DNA of 64,000 nucleotides from NCBI GenBank assembly GCA_030847615.1, contig JAUMIR010000004.1:83359001-83423000 (forward strand), written 5' to 3'. Both the position numbers and the translations under genes were made by a program. Position 1 is the stretch's first letter. The number at the start of each line of letters is the position of its first letter. This stretch comes from Gambelia wislizenii. Taxonomy: Eukaryota > Chordata > Lepidosauria > Squamata > Crotaphytidae. The notes under the pieces were generated by a model. It did no database searches. It saw nothing but the letters and a program-made list of their open reading frames with translations, and was not told where the DNA came from. This document shows, piece by piece, positions 57,861 through 64,000 of the stretch.

Positions 57861-58432
57861 TTATACCCCGCTTTTCAGCCACAAGGCTATCAGAGCGGCT
57901 TACAAATTGTTTTAAGCAATAGCTATTTACACATCTACACTGCATTAAACAGTTTCCAATGTGTGTTAGCTAATTGCCCCCCATAAGCTGGGTACTCATT
58001 TTACCGACCTACAAAAGGATGGAAGGCTGAGTGAATAGCATGGTTTTCCCTTCTCTTGAAAACTGTTACCTCTTTTCCAAATAATAGAGTCAATGCATTT
58101 TCTCTCATAACATTTCTGTGAGCCAAAAAGTGTCTTCTTAAGACAAAGCTTATGTAGTTTAATTATACTTTGGTTTAATATCTTGTTAATTATTCATTTT
58201 TCTTGCATTGAGTCATCAGTTCTCCCACTTGGGGGTGGTGGAAAATTGGGCTCCCCAGCAGGACTGCTTCTACAAACCAAGTTGATTTGGTTGCTTTGTT
58301 CGCTCTGCCTCTGGCTGACATCCTGGAGAGCAATTAGCCAGCTACACAAAGATTTGCTTTCCTTATGGGCTTAGTGTTTTCTTAATTTCAGGTTTTAGTG
58401 TATTAGTGATTGACTTGACAGATAGGTCTGTC

Positions 58433-58560
58433 CAGAACTTGTAAAAGTTACTTTTTATACTACAGCTCCCAGAGTTCCCCAGCTAGCATGAACATTAGCT
58501 ATGTTGTCTGGGGGATTCTGGGAGCTGTAGTCCAAAATACATAATTTTCCCAAACTCTAG
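58433..58560. mobile_element. palindromic MITE, GACTACAACTCCCAG family
   Basis: The left arm AGTTACTTTTTATACTACAG leads into CTCCCAGAGTTCCCC; the right arm is GGGGATTCTGGGAGCTGTAG, then TCCAAAATACATAATTTTCC. It is one of the most complete copies. A sister copy lies at 57234-57352. Confidence 0.6.
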
Positions 58561-58770
58561 ATTTGTCAGCAACCATTTACTGTGACTGATATGTGGATCC
58601 TCCAGGACCAGAGACACTATATGTCTATGACCACTAGGTGCTGGATAGCAAGCAGCAGGGGTAGGCTATAGCTTTCAAGCCCCTTTCCTTGGAGTTTCCC
58701 CAGAAGCATCTAATTGTGGGAAGCAGAGTTAGAACAGACATTTGGGATCCAGCCATGCTCCACTTCTGTG

Positions 58771-58997
58771 GATAGCCAGTGTGCTATGGTGGTTAGAGCG
58801 TCAGACATGGATGTATAAGGCCCAGGTTCTAGACCCCCACTGAGCCACAAAACATTCTGGATGACCTTGGGCCAGTCTCTCTCTTTCAGACTGTCCTGTC
58901 TTACATGGTTGTTGTAAAGGACATAATGGAGAAGAGGACAGTGATAATTGCCACCTTGAACTTGCCAGAGGAAAGGTGGATATTAAATAAATAAAGT
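58771..58997 (+). mobile_element. tRNA-derived SINE, second type
   Basis: The head AGCCAGTGTGCTATGGTGGT with B-box-like GGTTCTAGACC at 58825, then GACCTTGGGCCAGTCTCTCT; the body GTTGTTGTAAAGGACATAAT; the tail GGAAAGGTGGATATTAAATAAATAAA-like (in pieces GGAAAGGTGGATATTAAATA and AATAAA). Same head type as 25894 but a different, LINE-like AAATAAATAAA tail. Confidence 0.8.
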
Positions 58998-59069
58998 GAT
59001 ACTTTCATCCAAGAAAACAATATCTGATGCTTGTTTCTTAACATTGCAAATATAAGGTCTTTTTCATAA

Positions 59070-59300
59070 CCCATTCATAACTCATTAATAACCCTTTGAT
59101 TCCACTTTAAACTGCCATGGCTCCATCCTATGGAATCCTCATTTTTGTAGTTTTGTGAACTATTTAGAACTATTTAGAATTCTCAGCCATAAGATTCTAG
59201 TGCCTTGCCAAATTTACAAATCCCAGGATTCCATAGGAGGCCACCATGGCACTTAAAGTGGTATCAATGTGCTATAATTCTGTAATGTGAAAGAGACCTG
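59070..59300. mobile_element. palindromic MITE, ACTACAAATCCCAGGATTCC family
   Basis: TTCCACTTTAAACTGCCATG with CCTATGGAATCC on the left mirrors GGATTCCATAGGAGGCCACC and ATGGCACTTAAAGTGGTATC on the right; right edge AATTCTGTAATGTGAAAGAG. Confidence 0.65.
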
Positions 59301-59844
59301 AACAAAGCTTTATCTTATACCTATCAGTAGCTGTTTTCCAGCATGGTGAATTCTTCCATTCCTTAAATCAGCCTCTCCCAAATGAATCAGTGCCTACCAA
59401 TGGTGTTATGCTATAGCCATGCTGGATGGATTGAGGCGGGTTGTAATCCAACACATCCAGAGAGTGCTTTAAACATATTAAATGAGATGCAAGCTGGGAA
59501 ATGTCCTGCCTCAGTCTCGGGAAGCCATTTTGCCCACAGCTTATCTTGGTGATACCTTCCCTGCCCCCCCCCAAAAAATGACACCAAAATTGCTGTTAAT
59601 ATACTCATCCCAGTGCTGCTACAGTAGGTCTTCCACCATCTGTGCAGCTTTTGTTATTAAATACACAAGAACAGGACCAATAAAATAGGTGGTAACTCAC
59701 ACTCTAAATATCAATCTTTTTCTGTGAGGTGGGTGGATTTACAACATTTTGTAACTTTTTTGGCAGCTTGAACAAACTGGCTTAGGAAATGTTAAACATT
59801 TGGCTGACTTGGCGAGGATTACTTATGGCCAGGTCTGGAATCAT

Positions 59845-59965
59845 GCAGCCCTCCAGATGTTGTTGAACTGCACTTTCCAGCATTCCTTACCATTGGCTAT
59901 GCTGGCTAGGGCTTGCTGGGACTAGTAGTCCAACAGTATCTGAAATGATGCAGCCTTCCTAAAGC
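59845..59965. mobile_element. palindromic MITE, CCTCCAGATGT family (clear copy)
   Basis: CCCTCCAGATGTTGTTGAAC with TTTCCAGCATTCC on the left is mirrored by GGGCTTGCTGGGACTAGTAG with TCCAACAGTATCTGA on the right, separated by a GGCTATGCTGGC core. Non-coding. Confidence 0.55.
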
Positions 59966-59969
59966 CTGC

Positions 59970-62900
59970 AACTCTCAGCATTCCTCACCTGTTCTACCTC
60001 GGGTTGCTGTTCTACCTCAGAATGCTGGGACCTGGAAAGTTGCATGAGTCCCAGCCCTGATTTATGGTATTAATAAGCACCATGCCTACTGAACTGAGTT
60101 ATTCAATTGGAATTATTATGGGCAGGTTTTCAAAGATGCTGGGAGGAAATGTGGACCCCTGAGAAAACCTGGAATCTCCTTTCCCCTTGTGGTCTTAAAC
60201 TTAGCTGATCTGCTGTTCACCACTTGTTTTGAGTCTACCTGCTCATGGCTACCTCTATTACCAACCGAGAGCAATATGTTCCACTTTGTTCAGTGTTCAA
60301 GTTCCTGACTTGTCAGCAAGATCTTCAGTTCCCCAGGCACCATAACTAGCCTCCTGGGGGCCCAGCAACTACCTGAGGGGGATAGGGCTAGCCTTCCTCA
60401 ATGACTTTCCCTGTTCCCCTAATCCTATCACAGACTGTAGGAGTGGATCCACCAACAGCTCATGGTCCGAGGACGGCTGCAGTGCCAATCATTTTGGTCT
60501 TACGCAGCCTTATTTTTCAACACCATTTGCCTTCAGTCTATTATCTGCTTTGAATGTTTTTGTGCCTCTTTCTTCATCCTCATATGGAGATGAATGTAGC
60601 AAACTAATTTTTGCACTGGCAGAGGTGCTTCTCTACTTTAACTCCTCCTCATTGGCTTCAGGGGACTTTCCCACCCTGTGCTATTTCTGCTACCCTATTG
60701 CCTCTTCAGAACAGCAGCAAAAACCAAAACAAACAAAAAAAAACTTTTCTCATTGGCCTTGTCTCTGCCTTTCTAACCAGCAGTTAAAATGTTATCTTCC
60801 TTTGACAGCCCTGTTCTTTCATTAGAATGCTTGCATGACATCTGAAGGAAGAGTCTGTCATGGGAGCAACTGATATTGACTGAGGGTAGGAGATGACAGG
60901 CTTGGAATCTCATCTGAGAAGGCTGCCAGAGAAATGTCTGATGGCAACCTTTTCAATCATCTCTTTTATCAGCACTAATGTACACTGTCGTCTGAACCGC
61001 TGCCTCTCTTTCACTGGGAAGTGGGAGCCCAGCACTGGGACTTGGCCCACTTCCTTCCAGTTCTAGAGAGACAAAGAAAATATAATGTATGGCTAGTGTA
61101 CAGTACTTATCTCTTCCTAGCAACAAAGTTTGCTTCCACTTACTCCAAGCATCTGGCATTTAATGTGTTGACAAAACATTGCAATACTTAGGATTCTCAA
61201 CAGCCATGGAATCCCAACTTGGCAATTCTGTACACTAGCCTTTGCATGTCAGTGCTGGCTGGGAATGGTGGGAGCTGTTGTCCAACAAAGGTTGCCAGGT
61301 GTTCCTTATTGTAAGAGATGTCCTATATTTGAGAGTCAGAAAGCTTGCTGTTTAGTAGACTGGCAGGTGTCCCTTATTATAAGGGATGTTCCCTATTTGA
61401 GATTTGGAAAGATTTTCCTTTTAAATAGGCTACCCAAGATGCCAAAAAATCCCATATTTGGGGGTATGAGGCCTTCCTAAAGACTGAAATGTATGCATCA
61501 TATACTTAATGTATGTGGACAATCTGTTGATTTTGCAGAGAAATATAAGGCTAAATTAACTGAAATCAATACTTTCATCTAGTTTTGAACTGAACCACAA
61601 AGTTGTTGAATAGCTAGTTCTTGATTTTCAACCCTGCATGTTCTGAATTTCAACTGTCCCTTATTGCAATTTTGAAAAATTGGTAACACTCAGTCCAACA
61701 CATTTGGAGGATATCAAGTTGGGTGGGCAGCTGTATACATGCTGGCCTTGAGCTCTTTTGAACTCATTTCTGATTCCCTTAAAAGTTACCTATGCATGTT
61801 GATTTGTGTCACCAAGTATTTTGGGGTCTTTTTGAATAAGGTAAAGTTGCTAGGTTGAGTTATATCTTGTATTCAGGCCCCCACCATTAAGCTGAGGCCA
61901 TTGGAATAAATGTGAGGTGTTACAAGAGTGCCTTTCAGTCTTCTAACATCCTGCAATGAAGAGTGGAATATTAACCCATGTATTAACTATGGTTTTTGTT
62001 GCCAAGTACTCAAACTCCAGGAAAGTATTAGAAATGGGTTAGGATGAAAGGGGTCCATTTTAGCCTCACAGAGACAGGGAGAAGGGATCTCCACCATGCC
62101 ACTGGTGTCAGCTTAGTATATCCATTAAGGTCTGTGCATGATAACTGTTACAACAGCTCTGGTGATATCACTCAGTTAAACTACATGTGGCATATTGTAC
62201 TGTACTGCTGAGCTTCATGGTCTTTCTTACTCCAGAGTAAGTGCATGAAGACATTCCAGGTGGAGAGGCTTAAACTGTTCCTCTTAATCATTCCTTCCAC
62301 TTAAATTCATCTTTTCTCCATGCAGAGGCTAAATCCATGGGAGGCCCCCTCCATGCTGCCAATGGGTGAAATGTTTTAGCCCCTACATAAGGAAGGGACA
62401 AATTTACAGATGAACAATGCCTGGAAGGAAGGTCTAAGCTGCCTCTATTGGGCCGTGATAGTCCAACATAGATGGGACATGCCATGTATTTAATGTGACA
62501 TGTAGTCTTGCCCCCTGTCTCTTTGACTTAATCACATGTTTGACCCTCCATATCCCCTCTTAAGAGGCATAATCCACTAGGGAAGTGTTCAATCAGGAGT
62601 ACTTGGAGTTTTTTTGCTAATCCTTCCCATCTTTGGCCACTTTGGGTCCCCTATTAGGAGAACAGCAGGATACAAATAAAATCAATCACTGAATCAAAAC
62701 TTACTTGGAGCACAGAGAGTCCATTTTATTTCTGATCAACTAGCTTTTAATTTTTTTATTCTGATTATGCCAGGGATGAGAAATCAGGAATAGGTACATC
62801 TTCACGGTCTTGAATTTTTATGCTCAGAACCAGGGATAAAAGGTGGAGTCAAGGGTATGAAGTGTTTGGATTGTTTTACCTAAAGGAAATCCCATCACAT

Positions 62901-63400
62901 GCTGTGAGGGGAGCCATGTACATAGTCTCTCTTTGCTTTTTGTTCTTGAAGCGCCTGCTGGCTTTGTACCTCAGCTGCACAGGCTAAAATGGAAGGTACA
63001 GTTCTTTTCATACCTGCCTCCCTGGCTGGGCAAGCAGCCCACTACAGCTCTCTTTCTCAGCTTTTCTTTAGGATCCTGCCATACTTCTTCCTGTCTTTTT
63101 ACCAAATTTGTGTTGGTACCAGAGAGATTTGGCTACTTTGAGCCTCCACCCCCCACCCTCACACCCTAACCTTTTTGGGGTACTAGGACAGTGTGTCTTT
63201 TGGGATACTTTTTCCTTCCATTATGAATACTATAAAGTGGTAGTGACAAGGAGCAACCCCACCCTTTTAGGTTCTTTGTGGGAAAGTTTGTGAGGCCTGC
63301 TCCATTAATCTGAACTTGCTGAGGAAATAAGGTTGCCAGTTCAGGATTTTCCCAGGCCCTGAGGATTGTCCCAGGCCCTGAGGACCTAGGGATGGCCCCT
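59970..63400 (+). other. distal intron stretch, little recognised
   Basis: The tandem repeat at 61285-61465 and a GGTTGCCAGTTCAGGATTTT fragment near 63331 are the only structures noted. The next copine exon was not found here. Confidence 0.4.
61285..61465 (+). repeat. tandem ~66-bp units with CCCTTATTATAAGGG-type words
   Basis: Two imperfect tandem copies: GGTTGCCAGGTGTTCCTTAT TGTAAGAGATGTCC..., then TGGCAGGTGTCCCTTATTAT AAGGGATGTTCCC.... Each ends in a T-rich AGTAGAC/AATAGGC edge. Related to 32545-32715. Confidence 0.5.
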
Positions 63401-63414
63401 GGTGATGTCGCTAA

Positions 63415-63636
63415 AGCCCAGTCTACACTACAGAAATACAGCAGTTTGACACCACTTTATCCTCCATAATTCTGTACTATGGAATCCTGGTATTTGTAAT
63501 TTGGTGAGGTATTTAGCCTTTTCTATCAAAGAACTCTGGTGCCTCACCAAACTACAAATACCAGGATTCCACAGGATAGAACTGTGGTGGATAAAGTGGT
63601 GTCAAACTGCTGTATTTCTGCAGTGTAGGCAGGCCC
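63415..63636. mobile_element. palindromic MITE, ACTACAAATCCCAGGATTCC family, TAA duplication
   Basis: The left end AGCCCAGTCTACACTACAGA and right end (reverse complement) GGGCCTGCCTACACTGCAGA continue into ~90-bp arms with few mismatches (CAGCAGTTTGACACCACTTT / AAGTGGTGTCAAACTGCTG). TAA flanks at 63412-63414 and 63637-63639. It is the cleanest copy of its family here. The TCTACAC word links it to the GGGCTTGTCTACAC elements. Confidence 0.8.
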
Positions 63637-64000
63637 TAAATGTTATGTACTATGTACCAACTACTGTTACAGCTTGGCATTCAAACATACAGAAAGAAAT
63701 ACTTTGCTGTTCAAAAATTAAGACAGAAATCCTACCTAAAAGGACAAAGTGAAGTGAGGGGATTATTCCTTCTGACCTACATAGGAAGACTATTTGTTTC
63801 TACCCAGAAGTTGGAGGAAGAACAGAATGGAGGGTGAGCCCTGATACCTGGCAGAATGGAGGGTGAGCCCAAGGATTGCAAAGGTAGGAGGAAGCTAATT
63901 AAATAGCTACATTGTCTGAAGAATCTTTGCAAGTTGCAGCAAGGAGTTGATTGAGTGTTCCAAGCTGCAGCAAGCTATTGCTCTTCTCTCTGAGCAGAGA

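Overview
The window looks like a stretch of a reptile nuclear genome, most likely a squamate. Six short exons with canonical GT-AG splice sites on the + strand encode contiguous copine protein sequence. They sit in large introns packed with squamate-type repeats: CR1 LINEs, L1 of the reptile kind, Penelope-like elements, 5S-rRNA-derived and tRNA-derived SINEs with a Bov-B-like tail, and many palindromic miniature DNA transposons. No bacterial-style gene, operon, tRNA or functional rRNA gene was found.

Host gene. Exons at 1275-1378, 3311-3415, 20270-20311, 22280-22355, 44128-44181 and 46383-46444 join in frame into about 147 residues: the second C2 domain of a copine and the start of the linker to the copine (vWA-like) domain. 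The sequence fits the CPNE5/8/9 subgroup and best CPNE5. Upstream exons (first C2 domain) and downstream exons (vWA domain) lie outside the window. Introns are about 1.9, 16.9, 2.0, 21.8 and 2.2 kb, with more than 17.5 kb after the last exon seen.

Repeat layout. 1-10 kb: palindromic MITEs, a Penelope fragment (4017-4543, - strand), and a GC-rich fold-back element (8234-8584). 10-20 kb: four antisense CR1 pieces, a 5S-derived SINE, and more MITEs. 20-27 kb: two DNA transposons with TTA/TTG target duplications, and a SINE split by a third DNA transposon. 29-39 kb: a second fold-back element (30418-30722), an antisense 5S SINE, and a 1.15 kb transposon carrying a trihelix/SANT-like reading frame (37454-38601). 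39-48 kb: an L1 copy with a 5' inversion, a hammerhead-ribozyme-like motif (40164-40224), a possible solo LTR, and a LINE fragment with a nested Penelope terminal repeat. 50.2-56.0 kb: one complete but mutated L1 insertion bounded by a perfect 18-bp target duplication. 56-64 kb: further MITEs and SINEs.

The most interesting signals are several hammerhead-ribozyme-like cores in different repeat families, two long fold-back elements (one whose arm mismatches are nearly all CpG-type transitions), the repeated short-motif 5' UTR of the L1, and the SANT-carrying transposon. All family names come from reading the sequence without database searches.
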